Origin: Rhizobium sp. ACO-34A
GTDB taxonomy: Bacteria > Pseudomonadota > Alphaproteobacteria > Rhizobiales > Rhizobiaceae
Reading direction: 5' to 3'
Length of the DNA stretch: 64,000 nucleotides
NCBI GenBank assembly: GCA_002600635.1
Contig: CP021371.1
Coordinates: forward strand, 3,165,001 to 3,229,000
Part shown: one piece after another, positions 53,300 through 61,560 of the stretch
Layout of the letters: each line of letters starts with the position of its first letter
Position numbering within the stretch: the first letter of the stretch is position 1
Notes under the pieces: generated by a model
What the model saw: only the letters and a program-made list of their open reading frames with translations
Told to the model about the DNA's origin: nothing
Database searches by the model: none
Made by a program: the position numbers and the translations under genes

Positions 53300-54646
53300 T
53301 TGTTGCAGCGCGTCACTCATTCCGCAAATTTCGAATCCCCTCAAAAACCTAAAGAGCCCTTCGTCCTCTTTCAGCGCGATCGCACCAACTGGTCGATGCG
53401 CTACACGATGGACGGCAAGCAGATCAGGAAATCACTCGGTACAGCGGATCGCCACGAAGCGTACCGGCTTGCCAACGAAATCTGGCATGAACAGAACTAT
53501 CGCCTGAAACACGGCCTGAGCATCGTAGAACATGCCTTCTGCGATGTGGCCGAGGAATTCATCACGAAAATTGTAGCCGAAGCGGAGCGGCGGGAACGCA
53601 GCGCCGATCACGCTTATTTCTGGCCACCGAAGATCCGACGCTTTCTCATCGGCTATTTTCAGGACAAGGCCATAGACAAGATCACACCGCCGGATATCGA
53701 ACGTTATCTTGAATGGCGGAAAACATACTGGACGTCAGGACCAGGATCGGAAATCGAAAAAATCCGCTGCGAAAGAGAGGATGGCCGCATTTTCAGCCGC
53801 CCCGCTCCGCGCAAGATTGCCGAACTTTCCACGATGAAGGGGGAAATGGTCATTATTCGTGGCCTGTTTCAGCAGGCGGTGCGTTGGGGCTATTGCCAAC
53901 CTATCGCGATTCCCTCGCCCTTTGTCAGGAAAAGGATTGACAACCAGCGTCCCGGCTTCACGCGCGACGAATATGAAAAACTGCTCACTACGGCGTTGGC
54001 GCGGATTTCGGAACTGCAACCGAAAACCAAGCACATCAAGGCCAAGGACGGTCGCGAATGGGTTCAAACAAAAAAGACGCCGCCAAAGAACATCAAGGCT
54101 GACCGCATCCGTCTCTATTGTTACATCGAGATCATGGCCCTTTCAGGCATGAGGCCCACGGAGGCGAAGAATCTTCTGTGGGGGAACGTGCTCGGTTTCA
54201 GAGCGACACTCAATCAACCCATCGGGAAGAAGGAGATCAAACTTCAACTTCGCGGCAAGGGAAAACACGGCACGGCATTCCCGTTTCCGGCGGCCATCGG
54301 CGCATTTTCGATGCTATGGGAGATGTTCGAAACAGAAGTGGGTCGCGAGCCGGAAGACAGCGATCCAGTTTTTGCGGACGCCAAAGGCCTCGCCATCAAG
54401 TCCTTCAGTAATGGGTACAACGAGCTATTAAAAGCCGCCGGCCTTGAATTTGACTATCGCCAGAAACGACGGTCATCTTATTCGCTCCGGCACTACTACA
54501 TCTCGGAAATGCTCATCGCGGGAAAATCGATCTACGATGTGGCCTTAAACACGCGCACATCGGCAGAAATGATCGAGAGGCACTACGCGCATGTCGCGAC
54601 GGAGGACATCAAGGGTCGTCTTGTGCCCGATGAAGTTCGTTTTTGA
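53300..54646 (+). CDS. Tyrosine-type site-specific integrase
   Basis: The 448-residue recombinase has a phage-integrase catalytic domain: Arg in ALSGMRPTEAKNLLW, the Arg of the HxxR box in SYSLRHYYISEML (the His position is Ser), and the nucleophile Tyr in MIERHYAHVA. The N-terminal half resembles the SAM-like core-binding domain. It starts at a TTG behind TTGGAGACC and lies next to tRNA-Arg, so it probably integrated this island there. The ORF is intact. Confidence 0.88.
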   Translation: MLQRVTHSANFESPQKPKEPFVLFQRDRTNWSMRYTMDGKQIRKSLGTADRHEAYRLANEIWHEQNYRLKHGLSIVEHAFCDVAEEFITKIVAEAERRERSADHAYFWPPKIRRFLIGYFQDKAIDKITPPDIERYLEWRKTYWTSGPGSEIEKIRCEREDGRIFSRPAPRKIAELSTMKGEMVIIRGLFQQAVRWGYCQPIAIPSPFVRKRIDNQRPGFTRDEYEKLLTTALARISELQPKTKHIKAKDGREWVQTKKTPPKNIKADRIRLYCYIEIMALSGMRPTEAKNLLWGNVLGFRATLNQPIGKKEIKLQLRGKGKHGTAFPFPAAIGAFSMLWEMFETEVGREPEDSDPVFADAKGLAIKSFSNGYNELLKAAGLEFDYRQKRRSSYSLRHYYISEMLIAGKSIYDVALNTRTSAEMIERHYAHVATEDIKGRLVPDEVRF

Positions 54647-54690
54647 TTTCCTGAGCGCCGAAAAGTTCGCTAGCGAACTTTTTAGAGCGT

Positions 54691-56316
54691 TTAAAGATTG
54701 AGCCTGGCGACAAGTTGTCCCTGTCGGAATTTGTACCCGCTTACGCCGTTGGCGACGACAAGGATCGCGGTGTCGTCGATGCTGTCGAAGGAAATATCGT
54801 AGACGACTTCCCGAATGGCGGCATGAGCTTTGGCGCGAAGCTGAAACCGTTCCTCGTCGTCATCGGCGCTTTCCCAAGCGCTGCGTAACCGAGAAAGGCC
54901 ATCAGTCTCGTAAAGGGTTTCCGGTTGATATGCCTGAGCCGAAACCCGGCGTCTTTGGCAGTCGCGTAGCTCCATCGCCAGTGCCCTCCTCTCATCCTGA
55001 CGCAGCTTCAGTTGTTCAAGCAGTCGCTCTAAGGGCTCATCGGCAGTCTCGATAGCGAGGGACAGCCGCTCCTCTTTCTGCCTGACGGTATTGAGTTCGA
55101 TCGTGAGCGCGGCGATTTGTTCATCCAGCTCCTTCAGCGCGGGGGACTTGTCGTGTAACACGACAATATCCGCCAGACCGATTTCCGGCACATGGGTCAG
55201 GATGGCGTCTTCCAGCAGATCGTAGCGGAAGTTCTTGCGTCCTTCATCACAGCATTGGCCGCGCACATGGTTGTTGCAGGCGAGGTATCGAACATTGCCT
55301 GATCCGATCAGGCTCGTCTTGATGCTCATGGAGCCGCCGCAGTGGGCGCAACTGCAAATCCCCGAAAACAGATTGCCAAAGCTCTTGCCCTTGCGTCCGC
55401 CTCTGCCCGTCAGCTTGCGTATCGACTGGACACGCAGATAAAGTTCCTTGTCGATGGCGGCAGGAAAGTAGTGCTCGATGGGATCGCCATCGGGGATGCG
55501 TTTGCCGTCCTTCATCCGGTGAGGCTGGAAAATGCCGATCACGTCTTGCTTGGCCAGCACATTCTTGATGCTGCTCTGAAACCAGCCGTTCTCGCTCTTG
55601 AATGTCGGTATGCGCTCCACGTTGAGCCGTCGGGCAATGCCGGTCGTACCAAGGCCGCTGGCCGCAAGTTCGAAGATCAATCTTACCGTTTTCGCGTGGT
55701 CGTTAAGGGAGAACCTGTAGCGCTGGCCTTCGATGCGCTCGGCATTGATCCACGCCGGCGTCCGTCCGGTGATCTTGTCTTGTCCGTTGCGGGCATTCTC
55801 GCGTTTTCGTTTATTGGCAAGACTGATGCGCTCGCTTTTCGTCTGGCTTTCCTCATGTCCCCGAGACATGACTGCGAGACCGATAATAAGCTTCGTCCAA
55901 TCGCCGTTGAGGACTTCCCGGCTGTAAATTTGCCGGTCGTCTCCCAATGTCGCGATGGTGATACCGGCATTGATAATCGCCATGAACAGGGTCAGGGCAT
56001 CCGGCACGGCTTCGCGTGAAAGACGGTCAAGGCTTTCTATCAGCAGGTAACTTCCCTTAGGAATATTGCCGCTTTCCGCCATTTCGAGAAAGCGGCCAAG
56101 TGCGCCGGTCCTCAAATTCTTCCCCTTCCATGCGCTGACGCCGATGTCGCGCAGAGTTTCGTCAAGGAGAAGGCCATGTTCGGCGGCAAACTGACGAGAG
56201 CGATCCAACTGGCGGCGCAGGCTGTCGCCACGCAGTTGCTTATGGGTACTCATGCGCACGTAGGAATACGCCCTTACCGGACCCGAAGGGCTTGTTTCGG
56301 GAGGTCTGTCTTGCAT
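54691..56316 (-). CDS. Large serine recombinase
   Basis: The 541-residue enzyme has the N-terminal resolvase domain with nucleophile Ser in AYSYVRMSTHKQLRGDSLRRQ, LLIESLDRLSREA, and RISLANKRKRENARNG. A recombinase domain (FELAASGLGTTGIARRLNVERIPT), a zinc ribbon (CSCAHCGGSM, then CNNHVRGQCCDEG) and a coiled coil (LDEQIAALTIELNTVRQKEERL) follow. The ATG at 56316 follows AAGGAGACGGCA. It lies 63-81 bases downstream of the inverted flgE fragment, on the same strand. Confidence 0.92.
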   Translation of the reverse strand: MQDRPPETSPSGPVRAYSYVRMSTHKQLRGDSLRRQLDRSRQFAAEHGLLLDETLRDIGVSAWKGKNLRTGALGRFLEMAESGNIPKGSYLLIESLDRLSREAVPDALTLFMAIINAGITIATLGDDRQIYSREVLNGDWTKLIIGLAVMSRGHEESQTKSERISLANKRKRENARNGQDKITGRTPAWINAERIEGQRYRFSLNDHAKTVRLIFELAASGLGTTGIARRLNVERIPTFKSENGWFQSSIKNVLAKQDVIGIFQPHRMKDGKRIPDGDPIEHYFPAAIDKELYLRVQSIRKLTGRGGRKGKSFGNLFSGICSCAHCGGSMSIKTSLIGSGNVRYLACNNHVRGQCCDEGRKNFRYDLLEDAILTHVPEIGLADIVVLHDKSPALKELDEQIAALTIELNTVRQKEERLSLAIETADEPLERLLEQLKLRQDERRALAMELRDCQRRRVSAQAYQPETLYETDGLSRLRSAWESADDDEERFQLRAKAHAAIREVVYDISFDSIDDTAILVVANGVSGYKFRQGQLVARLNL

Positions 56317-56397
56317 TGCCGTCTCCTTCTTCATGCGTTGCTAGCACTGGATGGTGCAAGGCACGAGCGCGCAGGAGGTCGGGCGTAAACGGCTGGA

Positions 56398-57957
56398 TCA
56401 GTGTAAAGTCGTGGCTAGCGGGGCACTGGCATAGGGAAAGCCGCCGTTCGTGGCATCGGCATTGTTGAAGGCAGTGACCTCCCAAACGCCATCCGCACCC
56501 TTGGTGTAATAGACATCGAGCAACACCGCACCGCCGAGGGCATCGTAAACGGTAAGCGATGTCTTGTTCGTGTACGTGCTGGTAGCCACATTGTCGGCCG
56601 GGGTCGCATCAATCAAGGAGGGTTGAATCGCGGCGGCACTAGCAGGCAGGTTGAATGTGATATCTACACCATCCTCCCAGCCAGCGGTAAGGTCCGGGAT
56701 GGAAACGGAGCCTGCGAAATCGAGGGTCAGGGTTTCTCCGCCGGTGAGCACGATATCCACCGATGCGCCGCTAGTCAGAGCGCCCGTTGCCGGATCGTAG
56801 GTCAGCAGGAGAGTTGCAAGCGGCGCGCTTCCTGATGGGCCGTAAGGAAAGCCCCCAGCCGTGGCGTTGGCGGCATCATAGACCGCCACCTCCCAAGTGT
56901 AATCGTCCGTTTTCGTGTAATAGACGTCAAAGGCCGTTCCGGCAGGAAGCCCCGGAAGACCGGAAACCGATTGCAGCACGGTATAGTCTGCACCGGCAAC
57001 GTTTGCGGAAGCAGGTTCATCGCCTGCGCCGACATCAATCTTCGGCGCGTCGGAAGGCATATTTGCGGTGAAGTTGACTGTCAGCATCGAGCTTGACGCA
57101 CTGGATTGCTGTGTCAGGCCGGAGAAATCCAGATAATACGGATCGCTGGCATCAGGATAAAGTTTCGTGTCACCGCTAATGATCGCCCCTGTTCCAGGAT
57201 CGAAAGTCAGTGTCGTTGTCGCCATCACCACGTCGCCGCTGGAAAGATCATAGGGGAAGCCGGTGGCGGTCCCGCTGTAATCGACGTAAACGGAAACCTC
57301 CCACGTATCGTCCTTGAGCTTGGTGTAATAGACGTCCGTATTGCCCGTGTCGTCGGAGTAGGACATCTTGTAGGTGTACGCGCTGTAAACGCTGTTTTCG
57401 GACGGAGCGACATCGACAAGCTGCCCTCCGACGATCTCGGCGTTGTAAGGCAGGTTTGCGACCAGCGTTCCCTTAGTCGATGCGGAAGCAGACAATCCGC
57501 CCAAGCTTATATTGACGGCTTCAAGCCCCTCATAGCTATTTACAACGACAGAAGACGACTTGCCCGCCTCAGCGGAATAACCGAGCAGCGTATAACCGGC
57601 CGAATTGACGAGATAGCCTTCGTCGTTCACCGCGAAATCGCCGGATCTCGTGAGAAATATGGCGCCACTCGAATCTTCAACGACAAAGAAACCTTCGCCC
57701 TGAATGGCGAGGTCGGTTTCGGAGGTGGTGTAGGTCAACGCCCCCTGTTCGCTGATCGAATAACTGGTGCTGCTCGAAACACCACCGGAATTATAGCTCC
57801 CCGACGTTGAAGGGAGAACCAGCGACGAAAAGGATACCGAAGCGCGTTTATAGGCCGTAGTGCTGGAGTTTGCGATGTTGTCGCCTACAGCCGCTAACCG
57901 GTTTGATTGCGCGTTCATGCCGGAAACGGCCGTCTTCATGGTGCCGAATAAACTCAT
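56398..57957 (-). CDS. flgE: FlgE hook protein, N-terminal part, truncated by inversion
   Basis: 519 codons begin MSLFGTMKTAVSGMNAQSNRLAAVGDNIANSSTTAYKR, the flagellar hook rod-domain start, followed by GALTYTTSETDLAIQGEGFFVV. Three copies of a D2-like module (DVYYTK..WEV..GFPY..ATTLLT/DPATGA) fill the rest, which makes it longer than usual FlgE. The frame ends abruptly at LATTLH, inside a D2 module, and lacks the C-terminal helix needed for polymerisation. The missing end lies at 58071-58586 on the plus strand. Start chosen at MSLFG, preceded by GGGACGTGAG. Confidence 0.85.
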   Translation of the reverse strand: MSLFGTMKTAVSGMNAQSNRLAAVGDNIANSSTTAYKRASVSFSSLVLPSTSGSYNSGGVSSSTSYSISEQGALTYTTSETDLAIQGEGFFVVEDSSGAIFLTRSGDFAVNDEGYLVNSAGYTLLGYSAEAGKSSSVVVNSYEGLEAVNISLGGLSASASTKGTLVANLPYNAEIVGGQLVDVAPSENSVYSAYTYKMSYSDDTGNTDVYYTKLKDDTWEVSVYVDYSGTATGFPYDLSSGDVVMATTTLTFDPGTGAIISGDTKLYPDASDPYYLDFSGLTQQSSASSSMLTVNFTANMPSDAPKIDVGAGDEPASANVAGADYTVLQSVSGLPGLPAGTAFDVYYTKTDDYTWEVAVYDAANATAGGFPYGPSGSAPLATLLLTYDPATGALTSGASVDIVLTGGETLTLDFAGSVSIPDLTAGWEDGVDITFNLPASAAAIQPSLIDATPADNVATSTYTNKTSLTVYDALGGAVLLDVYYTKGADGVWEVTAFNNADATNGGFPYASAPLATTLH

Positions 57958-58074
57958 CTCACGTCCCTTCGAGTCGTACTTATGTGAATATCTATAGAAA
58001 CGTTTCCTTGCGCCAAGCATTACTCAGCATATTCGTGCGGATATGATCGTTGGCGTAAGCGGATATAACATTAC
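56403..58074. other. Putative invertible segment containing the 5' part of flgE
   Basis: At the left edge the minus strand reads ACGACTTTACACTGATCC; at the right edge the plus strand reads ATAACATTACTATATTTTG. Both share (A)C-TTAC. Exchange at TTAC joins flgE codons ACG ACT TTA to CTA TAT TTT GAT in frame and restores continuous FlgE homology. The serine recombinase gene lies directly outside the left edge. The flgE start and its upstream sequence (57958-58070) are inside the segment. Confidence 0.6.
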
Positions 58075-58586
58075 TATATTTTGATACGCAGACAGGAAAA
58101 CTATCAGACGAGGCGGAATTAAAGGTAGAAATCCCCAACGGAGGAAATATTGCACTCGACCTTTCCGGAACGACGCAGCTTGCAGCTGACTTCGCCATCG
58201 GCAGTGCGAACGTTAACGGGAGTGCCGCAAGCGCGGCGACAGGGTACAGGGTCGCCGAAGATGGAACGATTTATGCACAGTACGAAAACGGGAACTTGAA
58301 GGCGCTCTACCGCTTGGCTCTCGCGACGGTCGAAAGCCCGGATAACCTTTCCCTTCTGTCCGATAATGTCTATCGCACCACGGCGTCCTCTGGTGTCGTC
58401 ACTCTTGGCTATGCGGGGCTTTCCGGTTTCGGCGCGATTGTTTCCGGTGCGCTGGAGACATCCAATGTCGATCTCGCCACAGAGTTGACGGAGATGATTG
58501 AGGCGCAACGAAGCTATACTGCCAACTCCAAGGTATTCCAGACGGGCTCTGACATGATGGAGGCACTGCTTAATCTCGTGCGCTGA
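58071..58586 (+). pseudogene. flgE: FlgE hook protein, C-terminal part, detached
   Basis: The frame reads LLYFDTQTGKLSDEAELKVEIPNGGNIALDLSGTTQLAADF...YENGNLKALYRLALATVESPDNLSLLSDNVYRTTASSG...ETSNVDLATELTEMIEAQRSYTANSKVFQTGSDMMEALLNLVR. This is the standard C-terminal half of FlgE including the D0 helix. It has no start codon of its own with a ribosome site, is open upstream only to 58059, and faces away from the N-terminal part. It would be silent in the present orientation. Confidence 0.88.
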
Positions 58587-58685
58587 CATGGTTATCTTAT
58601 TCGGACACCGACCAACTCTTCGCTCGCTCTTTTGCCAAAAGGCTGTACTTCGGAGGCACAGCAACTATCGAGGGAAGGATTTGGC

Positions 58686-59132
58686 ATGTCTCATCTGAAG
58701 GGTCTGAAGTTTGCAACGGCTGTCGCCTCCGCGATGTCGAATGATCCGGTCGCACGGTCGCGCGAAAAGGTCGTCACCGCCCTGATCGAACAGAAGCGTA
58801 TGGCAGAAGCGAAGATCGCCGGTGAGCCGTTTGCCGCGACACATATCGTTCGCCAAAAGAACGCACAGGGCGAGCATGTCGAGGTGGAGAAGCCGAAGCG
58901 TGTTCGTCAGGGCTGGTTCATGGATGGCAACGGCAAGATTTTCTTTGCGATCCGGTATGCCGGTAAGGCAATCGAGTTCGCCAAGGACAAGAACGCTATC
59001 GAGGTCGGAGAGATTGCTGGTCTCCCCGGCATCATCGATACACTTGCTGAGGCCGTTCGCGCGGGTGAACTGGACGCACAGTTGGCAAAGGCTGCAGCCG
59101 AACGCAGCAAGCAGTTGCGCAAGGCGGATTAA
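58686..59132 (+). CDS. DUF6641-like island protein
   Basis: The 148-residue basic protein (MSHLKGLKFATAVASAMSND, ... KPKRVRQGWFMDGNGKIFFAIRYAGKAIEFAKDKNAIEVGE) resembles DUF6641 proteins found on integrative elements and plasmids. The ATG follows AAGGATTTGGC. Function unknown. Confidence 0.6.
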   Translation: MSHLKGLKFATAVASAMSNDPVARSREKVVTALIEQKRMAEAKIAGEPFAATHIVRQKNAQGEHVEVEKPKRVRQGWFMDGNGKIFFAIRYAGKAIEFAKDKNAIEVGEIAGLPGIIDTLAEAVRAGELDAQLAKAAAERSKQLRKAD

Positions 59133-59162
59133 GACCCGCTTTTAATCCGCGAGGGTTTTGCA

Positions 59163-59195
59163 ACGGGCATATAATCCGATGGATTATATGCCCGT
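59163..59195. repeat. Perfect 15-bp inverted repeat with 3-base loop
   Basis: ACGGGCATATAATCC and its exact complement flank GAT. It follows the DUF6641 gene. There is no T tract, so it may be a protein-binding site rather than a terminator. Confidence 0.6.
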
Positions 59196-59427
59196 CCTGC
59201 GTTCCCCTTGGAACGCATCAATAAGCCCCGTATGCGCGCCGTTGGGTTCTTGCGCTGCACTACATATCGGATACCCGAAATTGCGCTGTAGGGTCCCGCA
59301 CGGGAACCGCAGGGTATAGGTAAGCTTACGATAGTGCCCTCAGAGAGGGGATCACATTTAACCGATTGTCTTTGCTCGCTCTTTTTCAAAAAAGGCTGTT
59401 TTTGTCCTGCAAGCAACGGGGCAATAC

Positions 59428-60204
59428 ATGAGCGACAGCGAGGATGACAAACAGGCAACCGACTATCAAAAGCAGCGGCGATTTATCTCCTCTGCATCGC
59501 GCCGTGATCTCACCCTATTATGCTTGAACGAGCTTTTCGTCGGTAGCGAGCCACTGAGGCTGATGAAGAAACAGAAGCCACTTTATCTGCGCTATGAAAT
59601 AGACGGCCTTGTTCATGATCGAGCATACCTATCTCCGGCATCATGGCGTGCGAAAATCCTCTTCGACGTTGCCGAGGGGAAAGATTTTCGTGTGCTGGAG
59701 ATGGATCAGCCGGGGCGATATGCCGACATGTTCCCGAAAGAATTGTTGCGCCGCTTACTTTGGCATTCACGACCAAAAACAAACTTCCCGCCTGTTGCAC
59801 GATTTTTCGATCCGCGTGGAAAAGCCGAAATGCTGCTCACGCGCAGTAGATTATGCGACCACGCCGTCGATGCTCTTCACAATCTCGGGGGTACACCTCG
59901 ATTTGAGCCGTTGTGGGTATCAGACATCATCGCATTACGACCGATGGCGAGAATTGAAATGGTGCGCGACGAAAGTTTCATCGCAAAAGCGCCGATTAGC
60001 TTACATGTGGAAGCCGCAGCAATGACGGGCCGCATTGTGAAGGAACCCGAATTGCCTGAATTGCCGCTAAACGGAAAAACAACGCGCCTGCCCGTGCCGC
60101 CGATGCCCTCGTATGTTTTCCGCTTGCTGGACCATCTGAGGAAGGGATCAGGTCTTCATCTGGAACCCACTGATCTCACCGTCTATGGGGATTACAGCTT
60201 CTGA
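59428..60204 (+). CDS. Hypothetical island protein
   Basis: The 258-residue product (MSDSEDDKQATDYQKQRRFI) has helical N- and beta-rich middle regions, no signal peptide and no membrane span. I recognise no domain. A terminator hairpin lies 200 bases downstream. The codon choice is less G+C-biased than in the neighbouring core genes, consistent with transferred DNA. Confidence 0.55.
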   Translation: MSDSEDDKQATDYQKQRRFISSASRRDLTLLCLNELFVGSEPLRLMKKQKPLYLRYEIDGLVHDRAYLSPASWRAKILFDVAEGKDFRVLEMDQPGRYADMFPKELLRRLLWHSRPKTNFPPVARFFDPRGKAEMLLTRSRLCDHAVDALHNLGGTPRFEPLWVSDIIALRPMARIEMVRDESFIAKAPISLHVEAAAMTGRIVKEPELPELPLNGKTTRLPVPPMPSYVFRLLDHLRKGSGLHLEPTDLTVYGDYSF

Positions 60205-60410
60205 CATAACGCCACGATGAGCATCTGCGCACCAGCTCAATTCAATCCGGTAAACGCCACAAGTCGGATATACAGGACTGGAGTTACTCGTTTCGGACAG
60301 CGATGAGGAATGAATGATTGGAAGATTTTTAGTCGCTGATCAGTTTCAACGGGTTTGTAGTTTGAAGTCATAACAGCATCATTCCCGTCTCAATCCAGTG
60401 GCAAGGAACA

Positions 60411-60433
60411 ATTGCTCCTCTGAGAGGAGCAAT
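60411..60433 (+). terminator. Intrinsic terminator
   Basis: ATTGCTCCTC and GAGGAGCAAT form a ten-base stem around TGA, followed by CGATTTTT. It ends transcription rightwards from the unknown gene. Between 60205 and 60504 no gene is seen. Confidence 0.75.
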
Positions 60434-60504
60434 CGATTTTTCCTACCATCCGCACGATGCAACATAAGCGTGGCCACATGGGTCGTTGCGGAAAGATTGT
60501 CTGA

Positions 60505-60972
60505 TCAGCCGTTCATGAACTGGCGCGGCAGGACGACCTGATCCGCGTCGTAAACGAAGCCCGGTATTTCCTTCGTGCAATATCGGGCAAGGCGGTTAGT
60601 ATCGGTTATTGCCTTAGCATCCGTCGTTCCTGCTTCTGTAAGCCGGTTCCATACCAGCATGATTTGCGCGTCAAGAACGCTGAGATCATCGATGGGAAAC
60701 CGGAGTATGCCATGGGCGTGGATGTTCGTTCCGACATGCTCGATAAGGAACACGCCATCGGTTCTGCGATCCGGCGACAACTTATGCCATGTGTGTCCCA
60801 GCAATCTGCGGTCCATTATTCCGCAAAACCGGCCAACCAATCGGGTGACCTCTTCCACCGTGCTGCTCTTGTTCAGAGCCAGAGTTACGAACGCGTTCGG
60901 GTTAAAGCCCTCAATCAATTCAATATATGCGGATCGAAGCGCGTTTCGTTTCGCCTTCAAATTATGCTCCAT
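60505..60972 (-). CDS. HUH-superfamily Rep-like protein
   Basis: The 155-residue protein carries the three motifs of small rolling-circle Rep proteins in order: hydrophobic motif 1 (NAFVTLALNK), the HUH motif 2 (NIHAHGILRF) and the motif 3 Tyr-x-x-Lys (RLARYCTKEI). It would nick single-stranded DNA through the Tyr. It lacks a helicase domain. Its start codon is embedded in 13-base direct repeats. Alternative explanation: a degenerate relaxase or transposase of the same superfamily. Confidence 0.6.
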   Translation of the reverse strand: MEHNLKAKRNALRSAYIELIEGFNPNAFVTLALNKSSTVEEVTRLVGRFCGIMDRRLLGHTWHKLSPDRRTDGVFLIEHVGTNIHAHGILRFPIDDLSVLDAQIMLVWNRLTEAGTTDAKAITDTNRLARYCTKEIPGFVYDADQVVLPRQFMNG

Positions 60973-61035
60973 GCAATTTCTCCATGCAATTTTTCCATGC
61001 TGCCCGGCTAGCAGCGGGTTTCAATAAATATTTAT
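60967..61035. repeat. Iteron-like direct repeats and AT-rich palindrome (candidate origin)
   Basis: CTCCATGCAATTT occurs twice head to tail (60967-60979, 60980-60992), followed by a partial third copy TTCCATGC (60993-61000). The palindrome ATAAATATTTAT lies at 61024-61035. The repeats overlap the start of the Rep-like gene and lie in the gap to the divergent DUF6626-like gene. This is the arrangement of a plasmid-like origin with a self-regulated Rep. Confidence 0.55.
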
Positions 61036-61091
61036 GCAAGAGCAGCTTTGGCCGTTCTTTTTGGGCAAGGCACAAGAATGGAGGAGAGACA

Positions 61092-61475
61092 ATGAACCAT
61101 ATCGATTTGCTGGAAACGGTTTGCGAGCGAATGCAGCAGGTGGGGTTAATCCACAGCAAGGCCGATTTTTCCGAAAGGATGCTCGGGAAAGGTCCGAGTT
61201 ATCTCACGTCCATGCGGTCGAGAAACCGCAACGTGCCGGAGGAGGTTTTCAGCTTTTTCATAAGCCAGCTTGAAACGGAGGTCGAAGACGGCGAACACAA
61301 ACTGGTCGCCGCAACGGATGAACTGCAACGCAAGACGCTGCAACAAAAACACCGCGCCGACCTGCTGGTTCATGCGCGGCATTCTAAACAGCATATGCAT
61401 AATCCGGTGGCCGAACAGGAAAAGGGAAAACCTCACCGTTCGATAGTCAGCTTGTGCCGACGATTGTTCAGATAA
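61092..61475 (+). CDS. DUF6626-like small protein
   Basis: The 127-residue protein begins MNHIDLLETVCERMQQVGLI, followed by HSKADFSERMLGKGPSYLTSMRSRNRNVPEE, a helix-turn-helix-like pattern shared with DUF6626 proteins of mobile elements. A basic tail ends it. The ATG follows GGAGAG. Divergent from the HUH Rep gene. Confidence 0.55.
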   Translation: MNHIDLLETVCERMQQVGLIHSKADFSERMLGKGPSYLTSMRSRNRNVPEEVFSFFISQLETEVEDGEHKLVAATDELQRKTLQQKHRADLLVHARHSKQHMHNPVAEQEKGKPHRSIVSLCRRLFR

Positions 61476-61560
61476 CGAAAGGCATTGGCGAAAATATCGC
61501 CGGAGTTTTTCCGTGGCCGTTTCCAGCCACGGAAGAAGTCGTGTTACACGACAAAACGCC

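Noticed and set aside
53293..53350. An ATG at 53293 as integrase start
   Set aside because: It is out of frame with the integrase and soon stops; the TTG at 53300 opens the real frame.
54660..54690. AGTTCGCTAGCGAACT hairpin between integrase and recombinase as an attachment site
   Set aside because: It is a short palindrome between two convergent genes followed by TTTTTAGAG, so a shared terminator explains it better.
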